Notes under the pieces: model-generated
The model's database searches: none
Told to the model about the DNA's origin: nothing
What the model saw: only the letters and a program-made list of their open reading frames with translations
In this document: piece after piece, positions 1-9,402 of the stretch
Layout: each line of letters opens with the position of its first letter
Position numbering within the stretch: the first letter of the stretch is position 1
Position numbers and translations under genes: made by a program
NCBI RefSeq assembly: GCF_900604345.1
Contig: NZ_LR026983.1
Span: 1,674,001 to 1,738,000, forward strand
Direction of reading: 5' to 3'
From: Maliibacterium massiliense
Lineage (GTDB): Bacteria > Bacillota > Clostridia > Christensenellales > Maliibacteriaceae
Length of the DNA: 64,000 nt

Positions 1-518
1 AGCGCGGTGCCCGATGCCATGGAATGGGAAACCCACCAGTTGCCCGTGAGCCGGTAAAAGTTGTAGTCCGACTGGCCCGCGACGTAGCGGCCGCCGCCCA
101 GCGCGTCGCGCGCCTTTAAGCTGAGGTATTTGTACGCCGGGTAGATGGTGTGCACCATGCATCCGGTACGCCCGTAGAGCTCCGCGGTCAGCGCCTCGTC
201 CTGGCGCAGCTTGGCGGCGGTGGCGGCCGCGCCCGTGTAGGCCCAGGTCAGGCAGCGGGTGGTGGGCTGCATGGCCTCATCGAGCATCACCATGCTGTGC
301 CAGGTGCCGCCCAGCGACACGCAGTCGATCGCATACCCTTGCGCGCACGCCTTGCCCGCCGCCATCATGGCGTCGAACACGCCCAGCGCGTCGTGGGTGG
401 CCACGTCGCTGACACTTGCGGGATAGGCCTCGGTCACCACGCGCTGCACGCCGCGCGCGGCGTCGTACACCATGGCCTTGGCCGACGAGGTGCTTGCCTC
501 CATGATCAGAATTGCCAT
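1..518 (-). CDS. FGGY-family carbohydrate kinase, 3' end outside window
   Basis: Reading the minus strand from an ATG at 518 gives about 172 residues with no stop before the window edge. The N-terminus ILIMEASTSSAKAMVYD is the phosphate-binding start of FGGY sugar kinases (gluconate, xylulose or glycerol kinase type), and SLGGTWHSMVMLD fits the next conserved stretch. The family phosphorylates sugars or sugar acids with ATP in the cytoplasm. A GGAGG ribosome site lies about 10 bases upstream. The gene follows a 2-hydroxyacid dehydrogenase with a 33-base gap, so the two are probably one operon for use of a sugar acid. The substrate cannot be fixed from the N-terminal half alone. Confidence 0.85.
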   Translation of the reverse strand, partial: MAILIMEASTSSAKAMVYDAARGVQRVVTEAYPASVSDVATHDALGVFDAMMAAGKACAQGYAIDCVSLGGTWHSMVMLDEAMQPTTRCLTWAYTGAAATAAKLRQDEALTAELYGRTGCMVHTIYPAYKYLSLKARDALGGGRYVAGQSDYNFYRLTGNWWVSHSMASGTA

Positions 519-551
519 TGTTTCGCTTCCTCCTTTGCCTGCGCGCTTTGT

Positions 552-1481
552 TTACGCAAACAGCATTTCGATGAGGTTTTCCACGCTCAATTTGGCGGTG
601 CGCAGCACGGCCTCGCGCGTAAACGCGCCGATGTGCGCCGTCAGGATGAAGTTATCCAGCGCCACCAGTTTGTTGTCCTTTTCCGGCGGTTCGCTGGAGA
701 AGACGTCGCTCGCCGCGCCGGCGATCAGGCCGTGCTTCAACGCCTCATAGAGGGCGTCCTCGTCCACCAGGCCGCCGCGGGCGGTGTTGATCAAAATCGC
801 GGTATCTTTCATGTGCGCGAGAAATTCCGCGTTGACCATGCCCTCGGTCTCCTCGGTGAGGGGCAGGTGCAGCGAGATAAAGTCGCACTCCTCGATGATG
901 GTATCGCGGTCCGTGAGCACAATGCCCGCCTGATGGACTTTTTCCGGATCGGCGTACGGGTCGGTGGCCATGACCGCCATGCCGATGCCCATCGCCATCT
1001 GGGCCACGTCCCAACCGATGGCGCCCAGGCCGATGAGGCCCAGCATCTTGCCGGCCAGCTCGCCGCCCTGCTTGCGCTGCATCAGGCCCTGGCGGCTGCC
1101 GCGCGTGGAATAATCCACAAAGCGGGCGGTGCTGAACATCAGCGCGATGGCCAGCTCCGCCACCGAATGGGAGTTGGCGCCCGCGGCGCGCATCACCTTG
1201 ATGCCGTGCTGCTCGCAGTAGCCCAAATCCACATTGTCCAGCCCCGCGCCGTACTTGGAGATGGCCTTGAGCTTGGGCGCGCAGGCGAGCACCTCCGCGT
1301 CCAGCGGGTCCACGCCCACGATGACGCCGTCGATGTCGGGCAGGATCTCTTTCATCTCATCGGCGCTGTAGCTTTTGCCCGTGCGGTTGATTACCAGCTC
1401 CACGCCGTAGGGAGCCAATTTTTCGCGCGCCATGGCCTCCATGGAGACAAAGGAGCGGGGCGTAACCAATATTTTTTTCAT
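552..1481 (-). CDS. D-isomer-specific 2-hydroxyacid dehydrogenase (phosphoglycerate dehydrogenase-like)
   Basis: 309 residues, a normal length for the short members of this NAD-dependent family. The Rossmann dinucleotide motif GLIGLGAIGW sits near residue 150. The catalytic triad is visible as Arg in INTARGG, Glu in SSEPP and His in TAHIG. The enzyme interconverts a 2-hydroxyacid and a 2-ketoacid. It lacks the ACT/ASB C-terminal domains of long SerA proteins, so it is less likely to be the serine-biosynthesis enzyme. Its neighbour is an FGGY kinase, which suggests oxidation or reduction of a sugar acid followed by phosphorylation; that pairing is inference. The start ATG at 1481 has GAGGT about 9 bases upstream. 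Confidence 0.85.
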   Translation of the reverse strand: MKKILVTPRSFVSMEAMAREKLAPYGVELVINRTGKSYSADEMKEILPDIDGVIVGVDPLDAEVLACAPKLKAISKYGAGLDNVDLGYCEQHGIKVMRAAGANSHSVAELAIALMFSTARFVDYSTRGSRQGLMQRKQGGELAGKMLGLIGLGAIGWDVAQMAMGIGMAVMATDPYADPEKVHQAGIVLTDRDTIIEECDFISLHLPLTEETEGMVNAEFLAHMKDTAILINTARGGLVDEDALYEALKHGLIAGAASDVFSSEPPEKDNKLVALDNFILTAHIGAFTREAVLRTAKLSVENLIEMLFA

Positions 1482-1837
1482 GAAAAATACCTCAGCTTTC
1501 TCATTATTGGTCGATACGTGCGGCAGCCGATGCGCTACCTATATGAATATACCAGATTTCGCCGGTGAATGGAACAGCGCGTGCGGATGTTTTGTAGGTT
1601 TGCGCCAACAATTTGCGCCAAGATACGCCCGCACGGGGGCGCCTGTGGGGCGCGTTTGCGCGCGCACGGTGGCGCATAGCGGAAAATCGCGGCGAAGCGG
1701 GGGGAGCGGTTGCGGGCGCGGGCGCGCCAGCAGGTGACAAAATGTGTGCATTGCGCCATGCTACAATGACGCAAAAACCATGATGAAGAAGCCATGCAGT
1801 TTTTGCTATGACAAGGCAAAGAAGAGAGGTTCGTACG
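1482..1837. other. Divergent intergenic region between the hydroxyacid dehydrogenase and spoIIE
   Basis: 356 bases without a convincing gene. On the minus strand a TGnTATATT extended -10 (around 1550) could serve the dehydrogenase operon. On the plus strand a TACAAT box at 1762-1767 could serve spoIIE. The ORFs that cross this stretch have no ribosome site and look like chance open frames in GC-rich DNA. Confidence 0.5.
1734..1767 (+). promoter_or_regulatory. Candidate spoIIE promoter with wide spacing and Spo0A-like boxes
   Basis: GTGACA (1734-1739) and TACAAT (1762-1767) are separated by 22 bases. Known Spo0A-dependent sigma-A promoters of B. subtilis spoIIG and spoIIE have 21-22 base spacers. 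TGACAAA at 1735 and TGACGCA at 1767 each match 6 of 7 positions of the 0A box TGNCGAA. Matches this short are weak evidence by themselves. Confidence 0.4.
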
Positions 1838-4249
1838 ATGCAGATGACCGCGGACGCCATGCGCAGGCAATGGGAAAAGAGAAAGGCGGCATTACGCAGC
1901 CGCACGGTGCTGGTGCAGGCGTGCGGCGCGGCGGCGTGCATGCTGGCGGCGTGCGCGCGCATGCCCTGGAGTGCGATGCCGCTTGCGCTGTGCATGCTCT
2001 GCGGCGCGCAGGAGGTGGGGGTGCGCGTCTATGTGGGTGTGCTGGGCGCGGCTGCCGGCAGAATGTTGAGCGCGCTTCCGCTGGGGTGGACGGGCCTTGC
2101 GGCGGACATGCTGTGCCTGCTGCTTTTTGGCGGCGCGCTGATGCTGGCAAAGCGACTGCGCGTGCAGGAAAAGGACGCGCCCTGGGTGCAGATGGGCGCG
2201 ATGGCCCTGAGCCTGCTGCTTGCCAGCGTCCTTACGCGGCGCATGCTCGCCTACGATTGGGTGATGCTGCTGGTGCAGGGGGCTGTGGCGGCACTGCTGC
2301 ACCGGGTGTTTTTGCAGGCGGCGCGCTTGGTGGGTACCCAGCGGGCGCGCAGGGTTTTCTCCAGCGAGGAGACGCTTGCGCTGTGCGTGGTGGCGGCTGT
2401 GCTTCTTGCAGGCCTTGCGCCGCTGCGCATCGGCGGCGTGTCGCCCGCCAGCATCGCTACCTTTTTATTGGTGATGCTCTGCGGCTACATCGGGGGCGCC
2501 AGCATCGGCGCCGCCTGCGGCGCGGCGTGCGGCCTTGCGCTCGCCGCCGGCATGGGCGGCCCTTGGTTTTTGATCGGCAACCTTGCAGTGTGCGGCCTTG
2601 CGTGCGGTATGTTCCGCCCCATTGGCCGCTGGGCGTCGGCCACGGCGTTTGTGCTGCTCAACACCCTATTGACGCTGATGATCAACCAGTCTACGCAGGT
2701 GATCATCCCCCTTGGCGAGAGCCTGCCCGCGCTGGCTGTATTCCTGCTACTGCCCAAAAAGCAGGTGCTTGCGCTGATGGGCATGGTCAATGCCTCCCAG
2801 AGCAGGCAGCTGCAGTACCAGGCGTACGTGGGGCGCATCCAGAGCGCTGCCTCGCTGCGGCTCAAGGAGCTGGGCGAGGTGTTTGGGGAGATGTCGCGCT
2901 CCTTTAAGAGCGTGGTGCCGGTGGACGCCCCGCCGGCCGCGCAGCAGGTTGTCTCGATGATGCGCAAGGTGGCCGGCGAGGTGTGCGGCGACTGCGCGCT
3001 GAAGAACTGCTGCTGGCAGCGGGAGTTTGACCAGACGTTTGCCTGGCTGCGCCAGGTGATGGAGGATGCGCGCGACGCGGGTGGATTTGCGCGCAAGATG
3101 ATCCCGCAATCCTTTGCCCGCCGCTGCATGAAGCTTGACGCCCTGTGCGAGGCGGTGGACGGCGCCGTCTACATGTACCTGCTCAAGCGCACGTGGGAAA
3201 AGCGCATCGACGAGAGCCGCATGCTGGTGGCCGAGCAGCTGCAGGGCGTCTCAGAGGTGGTGCAGGCGCTCGCAAAGGAGATGAAGCTGGACATGCGCTA
3301 CGATGACGAGATGGAGAAGAACATCCGCGTGGCGCTGGACAAGCGTGGCATCGCGGTGGGACGGGAGGTTTCCGCCAACAGCGGCGCGGAGGGCTGGGAG
3401 GTGCGCGTGCAGAACAAGCCCTGCGGCGGGCGGATGCGCTGCGCCCGCCAGGGCGCACAGGCCGTCTCCGAGGCGGTGGGCCGTCCCATGCAGCTGTGCA
3501 TGCACACCTGCGCGCCCAACGACAGCGTGCCCTGCCAGTGCGTCTACAGGGAGCGTGCGCTCTACGCGCTGCGCACCGGCGCGGCCCAGGCGGCGGGGCA
3601 TGCGGGCGAGGTCAGCGGGGACAATTACGCCATGACAAAGGTGCGCGGCCAGCGCTACCTAATGGCGATTTCCGACGGCATGGGCAGCGGCGCGCGGGCC
3701 GCCTCCGAGAGCGACGCGGCGGTTTCGCTGCTGACCCATTTTTACAAGGCGGGCTTTGAGCGGGACGTGATTCTGCGCTCCATCAACCGGCTGCTCATCC
3801 TGCGCTCGGGCGAGGAGATGTTCGCCACGGTGGATATGTGCCTGTTCGATCTTTCAAACGGCGCGTGCGAGATGACCAAGATCGGCGCGGCGCCCGGCTT
3901 TCTTTTGCGCGGCGGGCGTGCGCAGAAAGCGCCCTCGGCCACGCTGCCCATCGGCATCGTGGAGGAGGTTAGGCCCGACGCCTCGCGCTGGCAGCTGGAG
4001 GAGGGGGACGGCGTGGTGCTGATGAGCGACGGGGTGAGCGACGCCATCGGCGAGGAAACGCTGCTGTCCGTGGTGGAGGCACTGGCAAAGGACGCCCGGG
4101 GCGATGCGCAGCTGCTGTGCGACCTGCTGCTGGAGACCGCCCGCGCGCTGCGCGGGGAGAACGCGCCCTGCGATGATATGACCGTGCTTGCCGCGTACCT
4201 GACGCGCGCTGAGGGTGCGTTTGAGGCGCAGCAGGCCGACGCGATGTAG
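1838..4249 (+). CDS. spoIIE: Stage II sporulation protein E, membrane serine phosphatase
   Basis: 803 residues, close to B. subtilis SpoIIE (827). Residues about 15-310 are a run of hydrophobic helices, followed by a central region and a C-terminal PP2C phosphatase domain. The latter shows SGDNYAM (near 592), SDGMGSG (near 612) and MSDGVSD (near 728), whose Asp/Gly residues bind the metal. The family dephosphorylates SpoIIAA to activate sigma-F in the forespore and acts at the asymmetric septum. I chose the ATG at 1838 because AGAGAGG lies about 8 bases upstream; the in-frame ATG at 1808 has no ribosome site. The gene ends before a strong stem-loop shared with the convergent Nudix gene. Confidence 0.96.
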   Translation: MQMTADAMRRQWEKRKAALRSRTVLVQACGAAACMLAACARMPWSAMPLALCMLCGAQEVGVRVYVGVLGAAAGRMLSALPLGWTGLAADMLCLLLFGGALMLAKRLRVQEKDAPWVQMGAMALSLLLASVLTRRMLAYDWVMLLVQGAVAALLHRVFLQAARLVGTQRARRVFSSEETLALCVVAAVLLAGLAPLRIGGVSPASIATFLLVMLCGYIGGASIGAACGAACGLALAAGMGGPWFLIGNLAVCGLACGMFRPIGRWASATAFVLLNTLLTLMINQSTQVIIPLGESLPALAVFLLLPKKQVLALMGMVNASQSRQLQYQAYVGRIQSAASLRLKELGEVFGEMSRSFKSVVPVDAPPAAQQVVSMMRKVAGEVCGDCALKNCCWQREFDQTFAWLRQVMEDARDAGGFARKMIPQSFARRCMKLDALCEAVDGAVYMYLLKRTWEKRIDESRMLVAEQLQGVSEVVQALAKEMKLDMRYDDEMEKNIRVALDKRGIAVGREVSANSGAEGWEVRVQNKPCGGRMRCARQGAQAVSEAVGRPMQLCMHTCAPNDSVPCQCVYRERALYALRTGAAQAAGHAGEVSGDNYAMTKVRGQRYLMAISDGMGSGARAASESDAAVSLLTHFYKAGFERDVILRSINRLLILRSGEEMFATVDMCLFDLSNGACEMTKIGAAPGFLLRGGRAQKAPSATLPIGIVEEVRPDASRWQLEEGDGVVLMSDGVSDAIGEETLLSVVEALAKDARGDAQLLCDLLLETARALRGENAPCDDMTVLAAYLTRAEGAFEAQQADAM

Positions 4250-4285
4250 GAAAAAAGTGTTTGATTCTTATTGAAAAAATATACA

Positions 4286-4323
4286 AAGAGGCGGCGGGAG
4301 CAGGCTTGCTCCCGCCGCCTCTT
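4286..4323. terminator. Bidirectional terminator between spoIIE and the Nudix gene
   Basis: A perfect 17-bp stem (4286-4302 with 4307-4323) around a GGCT loop. Reading the minus strand, the stem is followed by a T-rich run, so it should terminate the Nudix gene well. On the plus strand a TTTTT run follows only after about 8 bases. Confidence 0.8.
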
Positions 4324-4456
4324 CTGCGGCTTTTTATGCGCTGGCACTGCGCTTTCTGCATCTGCAAAGATGGCCGGTGCGCAGCATGTTTCCGCCCATG
4401 CGCTGCCCGCAGCAAAACTGCCGCCCGCGCGCGGCGGTTTTGCCCGTGAAAAGGGC

Positions 4457-5026
4457 CTATTTTTCCATGCGCGCAAGTGCGCGGTGCGCCAGGCTCAGGC
4501 CCACGATGGTCTTGCCGTCCTGGATTTCCCCCGCGTCGATGCGCGCCATCAGTTCCTCGATGGGGAAGGACTGGATGTGCAAAAACTCGTCGGCGTCCGG
4601 GTGCGCCACCCCGCCGGAAAGGCCGGTGGCCAGGTAAATCCAGATGCGCTCGTCAAAGATGCCCGGGCTTGTGGCAAGGCAGGTGAGCAGCTGGTAGTTT
4701 TGCGCCTTGAGCGCCACCTCTTCCTCCAGCTCGCGGCGGGCGCACAAGAGCGGGTCCTCTTCATGCTCCCGCTTGCCCGCGGGAATCTCCAGCGTCACCC
4801 GTCCGATGGGCTGGCGGTACTGGTAGACCATGGTGACGTTGCCCGCGTCGTCCACCGGCACCACCGCCGCCGCGCCTGGGTGCACGATGATCTCACGCAG
4901 CGCCTGCCGTCCGTCGGGCAGCGCCACGACCCAGTGCTCGATGTCGATGACCTTGCCCGCGTAGACCTGCCTGCGCGATTGGACCTTTTCCGCTAACTGC
5001 GCGGCGATGCGCGCCTCTTTTTCCAT
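4457..5026 (-). CDS. nudF: ADP-ribose pyrophosphatase-like Nudix hydrolase
   Basis: 189 residues from the ATG at 5026, chosen because GGGGGC lies 8 bases upstream; the longer frame to 5068 has no ribosome site. The Nudix box spans residues 84-106 with the order G-x5-E-x7-R-E-L-x-E-E-x-A-L. The penultimate glycine of the consensus is alanine here. PAGKREHEE and the upstream YQYRQPIG stretch are typical of ADP-ribose pyrophosphatases, which split ADP-ribose to AMP and ribose-5-phosphate. It stands alone, convergent to spoIIE and divergent from tilS. Confidence 0.85.
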   Translation of the reverse strand: MEKEARIAAQLAEKVQSRRQVYAGKVIDIEHWVVALPDGRQALREIIVHPGAAAVVPVDDAGNVTMVYQYRQPIGRVTLEIPAGKREHEEDPLLCARRELEEEVALKAQNYQLLTCLATSPGIFDERIWIYLATGLSGGVAHPDADEFLHIQSFPIEELMARIDAGEIQDGKTIVGLSLAHRALARMEK

Positions 5027-5053
5027 GGTATCAGCCCCCGTTTCTGTGTGCTT

Positions 5054-5070
5054 GTATGATGCTATCATAC
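5054..5070. repeat. Small inverted repeat upstream of the Nudix gene
   Basis: GTATGAT, a 3-base spacer, then ATCATAC. It lies 28 bases in front of the Nudix start, and on the minus strand the arm contains TATGAT, a possible -10 box. It may be an operator overlapping the promoter. No matching -35 box was found. Confidence 0.3.
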
Positions 5071-5198
5071 CATATTTGTGCGCCGTTTACCCGCGCAATC
5101 GATGGGAAAGCAGCGCGCTTTGCCGTATAATAAAGAAGGATTCAGGCACGCAGAAGGTCATTTTGAACCCAATAGGACGCCAGTTCGGCCCCATGATA

Positions 5199-5227
5199 TT
5201 GCACGGCTTGACAAAACAAGCTAAAAT
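5199..5227 (+). promoter_or_regulatory. Sigma-A-type promoter for tilS
   Basis: TTGCAC (5199-5204), 17-base spacer, TAAAAT (5222-5227). The start of transcription would fall near 5234, about 23 bases before the tilS start codon. Confidence 0.5.
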
Positions 5228-5256
5228 AAGGCCATCTGCGTAGGAAAGGCGGCAGA

Positions 5257-6633
5257 ATGCGCATGACGGAGCGATCCATGCAACAGTGCGTCTGGTCGGC
5301 GCTTGCGCGCGCCGGCGTGGCGCGCGACGCGCGCCTGCTGGTCGCGGTATCGGGCGGCGCGGATTCCATGGCGCTGCTGGATATGCTGCTTGCGCGCGCC
5401 CCCAATGCGGGCGCGGCGCTGACGGTGGGCCACGTGGCGCATGGCATCCGCGCCGAGGCGGAGCGCGACGCCGCCCTTGTGCGGGACGTCTGCCGCGCAC
5501 GGGGCGTGCCCTTTCTGCTGCGGCGGGTGGACGCGCCGGCACATGCGCGCAAAACGGGCACAGGGCTGGAGGATGCGGCGCGCCAGCTGCGCTACGATGC
5601 GCTGGACGCGATGCGCCTGCAGGCGGGTGCTTCGGCCATCGTGTTGGCCCACCACATGGACGACCAGGCAGAGACGGTGCTGCTGCACCTGCTCTCGGGC
5701 AGCGTGGACGGCCTTTCGGGCATGCAGAGCGTGCAGCGCGACGCGCGCGGCCTGCTGCTGCGCCCCATGCTGCACCTTCGGCGGGCGGATATCGAGGCCT
5801 ACTGCGCGGGGCGCGGCCTGGCGTTTGTGACGGACGATACCAACCAGGACGTGCGCTACGCGCGCAACCGCGTGCGGGGCGAGCTGTTGCCGCTGCTTGC
5901 GCGGGATTACAACCCCGCCATTGTGCAGACGCTCAGCCGTAACGCTGCGCTGGCCGCGCAGGACCGGGCGTATCTGGCGCAGCAGGCCGAGGCGGCCTGC
6001 GCGGCGCACATGCGCGCCTGTGCGGACGGCGTGTTTGTGGCGGAGGCGGCCGGCCAGCTGCACAGCGCCCTGTCGGGGCGGGTATACTATCGGGCGCTGT
6101 GCGCCTGCGGCGTGCGGCCCGAGGCGCAGTCGGTTGCGCGCCTGCAGCAGCTGATGCAGGCTCAGGTGGGCAGGCGCGCCGATCTGGGCGGCGGCTGCGT
6201 GGCGCTGCGCGAGCGCGGGGGACTGCGCATGGGCAGGTTTGCAGCGCCCAGCGATGCGGTGGTTGCCATTGCGCCGGGCGCCCGTCAGGTGGAAACGCCC
6301 TGGGGCACGCTGGACATCGCGTGCGGCGCGGCGCCGGACGACGTGCGCACGCCACCCTGTGTGCAGCTGGTGCCCGAGGGGGCGCTTGCGGGCGCGTGCG
6401 TGCGGCGCTGGAAGCCGGGGGAGCGCATCGCGCCCCTGGGCATGACGGGAACCAAATGCGTCAGCGACGTGCTGTGCGACGCGCGCGTACCCAGCGCCCT
6501 GCGCGCGCACGTGCCGGTGCTGGCGCAGGGGGAGAAGATCCTTTGGGTGATGGGCTACACCGCGGCGCGCGCAGCGGCGGTGCGGCCGGGCGCGCGCTGC
6601 TTCCAGCTCACGTGGCAGCCGCAGGCGCGCTGA
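5257..6633 (+). CDS. tilS: tRNA(Ile)-lysidine synthase
   Basis: 458 residues, normal for TilS. The N-terminal PP-loop ATPase signature SGGADS is at residues 32-37 and HHMDDQAETVLL (near 130) is the second family motif. The enzyme adds lysine to C34 of the CAU-anticodon tRNA-Ile so that it reads AUA; it is essential in most bacteria. The C-terminal third (KPGERIAPLG, then a tRNA-contact domain) is present, so the protein looks complete. AGGAAAGG precedes the ATG at 5257. tilS-hpt-ftsH is the same gene order as in B. subtilis. Confidence 0.96.
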   Translation: MRMTERSMQQCVWSALARAGVARDARLLVAVSGGADSMALLDMLLARAPNAGAALTVGHVAHGIRAEAERDAALVRDVCRARGVPFLLRRVDAPAHARKTGTGLEDAARQLRYDALDAMRLQAGASAIVLAHHMDDQAETVLLHLLSGSVDGLSGMQSVQRDARGLLLRPMLHLRRADIEAYCAGRGLAFVTDDTNQDVRYARNRVRGELLPLLARDYNPAIVQTLSRNAALAAQDRAYLAQQAEAACAAHMRACADGVFVAEAAGQLHSALSGRVYYRALCACGVRPEAQSVARLQQLMQAQVGRRADLGGGCVALRERGGLRMGRFAAPSDAVVAIAPGARQVETPWGTLDIACGAAPDDVRTPPCVQLVPEGALAGACVRRWKPGERIAPLGMTGTKCVSDVLCDARVPSALRAHVPVLAQGEKILWVMGYTAARAAAVRPGARCFQLTWQPQAR

Positions 6634-6690
6634 AAAAATCCGTGTACAAAAAACATTGCGATTATCAATGATAGGAGGACTTGCTGAAAA

Positions 6691-7239
6691 ATGGCTTGGA
6701 AAGAAGATGTGGAACGCGTCCTGCTCACGCAGGAGGAAATTGCGCAGCGTGTGCAGGCGCTGGGCAAACAGATTGCGGCGGATTACGCGGGTAAAAACCT
6801 GCTGGTGGTGGGCATCCTAAAGGGCGCTGTGGTGTTTTACACCGATCTTGTGCGCGCCATTGACATGCCGCTGGAGATGGACTTTATCGGCGTCTCCAGC
6901 TACGGCGCGGGCACCGAGTCCACCGGCGCGGTGAAGTTCCTCAAGGATTTGGACCGCCCCATCGAAGGGCTGGACGTGCTGGTGGTGGAGGATATCGTCG
7001 ATACGGGCCTGACGCTGGATTACCTGCTGAAAAACCTCGCATCGCGCAATCCCGCCTCCCTCAAGACGTGCTGCCTGCTCGACAAGCCCGAGCGGCGCCA
7101 TGCGGACGTGGTCATTGACGTGGATTACATCGGCTTTCGCGTGCCCAACGCGTTTGTCATCGGCTACGGGCTGGATTACAACGGTGTATACCGCAACCTG
7201 CCCTACATTGGCGTGCTGAAACGGGAAGTGTACGCGTAA
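6691..7239 (+). CDS. hpt: Hypoxanthine phosphoribosyltransferase
   Basis: 182 residues, the usual length. The PRPP-binding signature VVEDIVDTGLTL lies near residues 97-108, and the catalytic-loop region with SSYGAGTES is present near 70. The enzyme salvages hypoxanthine and guanine to IMP and GMP with PRPP. TAGGAGG sits about 12 bases before the ATG. It lies 57 bases after tilS and is probably cotranscribed with it, while ftsH downstream has its own promoter. Confidence 0.95.
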   Translation: MAWKEDVERVLLTQEEIAQRVQALGKQIAADYAGKNLLVVGILKGAVVFYTDLVRAIDMPLEMDFIGVSSYGAGTESTGAVKFLKDLDRPIEGLDVLVVEDIVDTGLTLDYLLKNLASRNPASLKTCCLLDKPERRHADVVIDVDYIGFRVPNAFVIGYGLDYNGVYRNLPYIGVLKREVYA

Positions 7240-7258
7240 ATACGTAACAACCGTTTTA

Positions 7259-7288
7259 TTTACACAGGATGGCAGGCTATGCTATAAT
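7259..7288 (+). promoter_or_regulatory. Sigma-A-type promoter for ftsH
   Basis: TTTACA (7259-7264), 18-base spacer, TATAAT (7283-7288), in the gap between hpt and ftsH. Confidence 0.7.
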
Positions 7289-7348
7289 ATTTTGATAATC
7301 GTTTGCTATGCGATTGTCAGCCTGAAAGAAACGAAGGAGGATGCAAGG

Positions 7349-9220
7349 TTGAAAAGAACCTTTCGCGGACCGCTGTTTTTTGTGGTTTTGTTTTTAGCTG
7401 CGATCCTGGTGGCTACACTGACCATGGGCGGCGGCTCCGGCTCAACCACGCAGAAGAAGGACATCGCCTACATGGACTTTTTGCAGGATGTCAAGGAGCA
7501 GAAGGTCGCCAAGGTGGTGATTACCGAGCGCACCCTTGTCGGTATCTATAAAGACTCCGCCAACGCCGAAGCGTTTGAAAAATCCAGCAACCGCTACGAC
7601 TTTAAGACGTACATCCCCACGCTCGACAGCTTCTATGCCGATGTGCGCGGCGTGATGGGCAACGAAAATTTGAGCCCGCTGGAGTTTGGCTTCAATATCG
7701 ATATCCAGCCTGTGCCGGAGACCCCGTGGTGGCAGGTGCTGTTGCCCTACATCGTGCTGGGGCTGCTGCTCGTAGGCTTCTGGATGTTCATCATGCGCCA
7801 GCAAAACAAACAGAACAACAGCATGACATCCTTCGGCAAGAGCCCGGCAAAGCTGGCGCAGCAGCAGGATAATAAAAAGAAGGTCACCTTTGCGGACGTG
7901 GCGGGCGCGGACGAGGAAAAGGAAGAGCTGCGCGAGATGGTGGACTTTCTGCGCAACCCGCGCAGGTTCCTGGACATGGGCGCGCGCATTCCCAAGGGCG
8001 TGCTGCTGGTAGGCCCCCCGGGCACGGGCAAGACGCTGCTTGCCAAGGCTGTGGCAGGCGAGGCGGGCGTGCCGTTTTTCTCCATCTCCGGCTCCAACTT
8101 TGTGGAAATGTTCGTGGGCGTGGGCGCCTCGCGCGTGCGCGACCTGTTTGAGGAGGCCAAGCGCAACCAGCCCTGCATCATCTTCATCGACGAGATCGAC
8201 GCGGTGGGCCGCCAGCGCGGCACCGGCCTGGGCGGTGGGCACGACGAGCGCGAGCAGACGCTCAACCAGCTGCTTGTGGAGATGGACGGCTTTTCGGTCA
8301 ACGAGGGCATCATCATCATCGCTGCCACCAACCGCGCGGATATCCTGGACCCGGCGCTGCTGCGCCCGGGCCGCTTCGACCGCCAGATCCTGGTGAGTTA
8401 TCCTGATGTCAAGGGCCGCGAGGAGATTTTGCAGGTGCACGCCAAGGGCAAGCCGCTTGCCGAGGACATCAACCTCAAAACCCTTGCCAAAATGACTCCG
8501 TGGTTTACAGGCGCGGATTTGGAGAACGTGCTCAACGAGGCGGCGATCCTCACCGCGCGCAGCGATAAAAAGCAGATCGGCATGCAGGAGATCGTGGAGG
8601 CGATCGCACGCGTGCAGATGGGCCCCGAAAAGCGCAGCCGCGTGGTCACGCCGCTGGACCGCAAGCTGGTAGCCTATCACGAGGCGGGCCACGCGGTGGT
8701 GGCCTACACCATGCCCAACTGCGACCCCGTGCAGGAGGTCTCCATCATCCCGCGCGGCATGGCGGGGGGCTACACGCAGACCCTGCCCAGCGAGGATTCC
8801 AACTACACCACGCGCGGCCAGCTGCTGGACCGCATCGCCATGTCCATGGGCGGCCACGCCGCCGAGCGCTTGGTGATGCAGGACGTGTCCACCGGCGCGC
8901 AGGGAGACCTGCAGCAGGCGACCGACATCGCGCGGCGCATGGTGATGGAGTACGGTATGAGCGAGGCTGTAGGCCCGGTGTATCTGGGCGGCGGCAAGGA
9001 GATCTTTATCGGCCGGGACTTCGGCGCGCAGCACGCCTACAGCGATAAGGTGGCTGCGGATATCGACGCGGAGGTGCGCAACATCCTGGAGCAGGGCTAC
9101 CAGCGCGCCGAGCAGGCGATCAAGGACAATATGTCCAAGCTGGACCGTGTGGTAGAAGTGCTGCTGGACCGCGAAAAGATCGACGGCGACGAGTTCCGCC
9201 AGGTGATGCAGGGCGCATAA
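7349..9220 (+). CDS. ftsH: ATP-dependent zinc metalloprotease FtsH
   Basis: 623 residues starting from TTG at 7349, chosen because AAGGAGG (7334-7340) lies 8 bases upstream; the longer frame begins at a TTG with no ribosome site. A first membrane helix lies at residues 7-24 and a second near 130-150. Walker A GPPGTGKT is at about 222-229, Walker B FIDEID near 279, and the zinc site HEAGH at 444-448. The protein forms a membrane hexamer that unfolds and degrades membrane and regulatory proteins. All catalytic motifs are intact. Confidence 0.97.
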   Translation: MKRTFRGPLFFVVLFLAAILVATLTMGGGSGSTTQKKDIAYMDFLQDVKEQKVAKVVITERTLVGIYKDSANAEAFEKSSNRYDFKTYIPTLDSFYADVRGVMGNENLSPLEFGFNIDIQPVPETPWWQVLLPYIVLGLLLVGFWMFIMRQQNKQNNSMTSFGKSPAKLAQQQDNKKKVTFADVAGADEEKEELREMVDFLRNPRRFLDMGARIPKGVLLVGPPGTGKTLLAKAVAGEAGVPFFSISGSNFVEMFVGVGASRVRDLFEEAKRNQPCIIFIDEIDAVGRQRGTGLGGGHDEREQTLNQLLVEMDGFSVNEGIIIIAATNRADILDPALLRPGRFDRQILVSYPDVKGREEILQVHAKGKPLAEDINLKTLAKMTPWFTGADLENVLNEAAILTARSDKKQIGMQEIVEAIARVQMGPEKRSRVVTPLDRKLVAYHEAGHAVVAYTMPNCDPVQEVSIIPRGMAGGYTQTLPSEDSNYTTRGQLLDRIAMSMGGHAAERLVMQDVSTGAQGDLQQATDIARRMVMEYGMSEAVGPVYLGGGKEIFIGRDFGAQHAYSDKVAADIDAEVRNILEQGYQRAEQAIKDNMSKLDRVVEVLLDREKIDGDEFRQVMQGA

Positions 9221-9243
9221 GCAACCGATATGACCGACGCGCT

Positions 9244-9283
9244 GGCGCGCGGCCCCTCTTAAAGGGTGGCCGCGCGCCTTTTT
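9244..9283 (+). terminator. Terminator after ftsH
   Basis: An 11-bp perfect GC-rich stem (9244-9254 with 9268-9278) followed by TTTTTG. Confidence 0.85.
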
Positions 9284-9320
9284 GTGTTTTTGCAAGCAGC
9301 ATTTGCCAAAGCACGCTCGG

Positions 9321-9349
9321 TTGTCAAGGTTTGGGGAAAACGGTATAAT
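9321..9349 (+). promoter_or_regulatory. Sigma-A-type promoter for the PHP-vanW operon
   Basis: TTGTCA (9321-9326), 17-base spacer, TATAAT (9344-9349). Confidence 0.7.
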
Positions 9350-9402
9350 GACTGCAGGCAGATTCTGTCCTGTCATGGGGAAAAAGGAGGCGCACCATCG
9401 CT

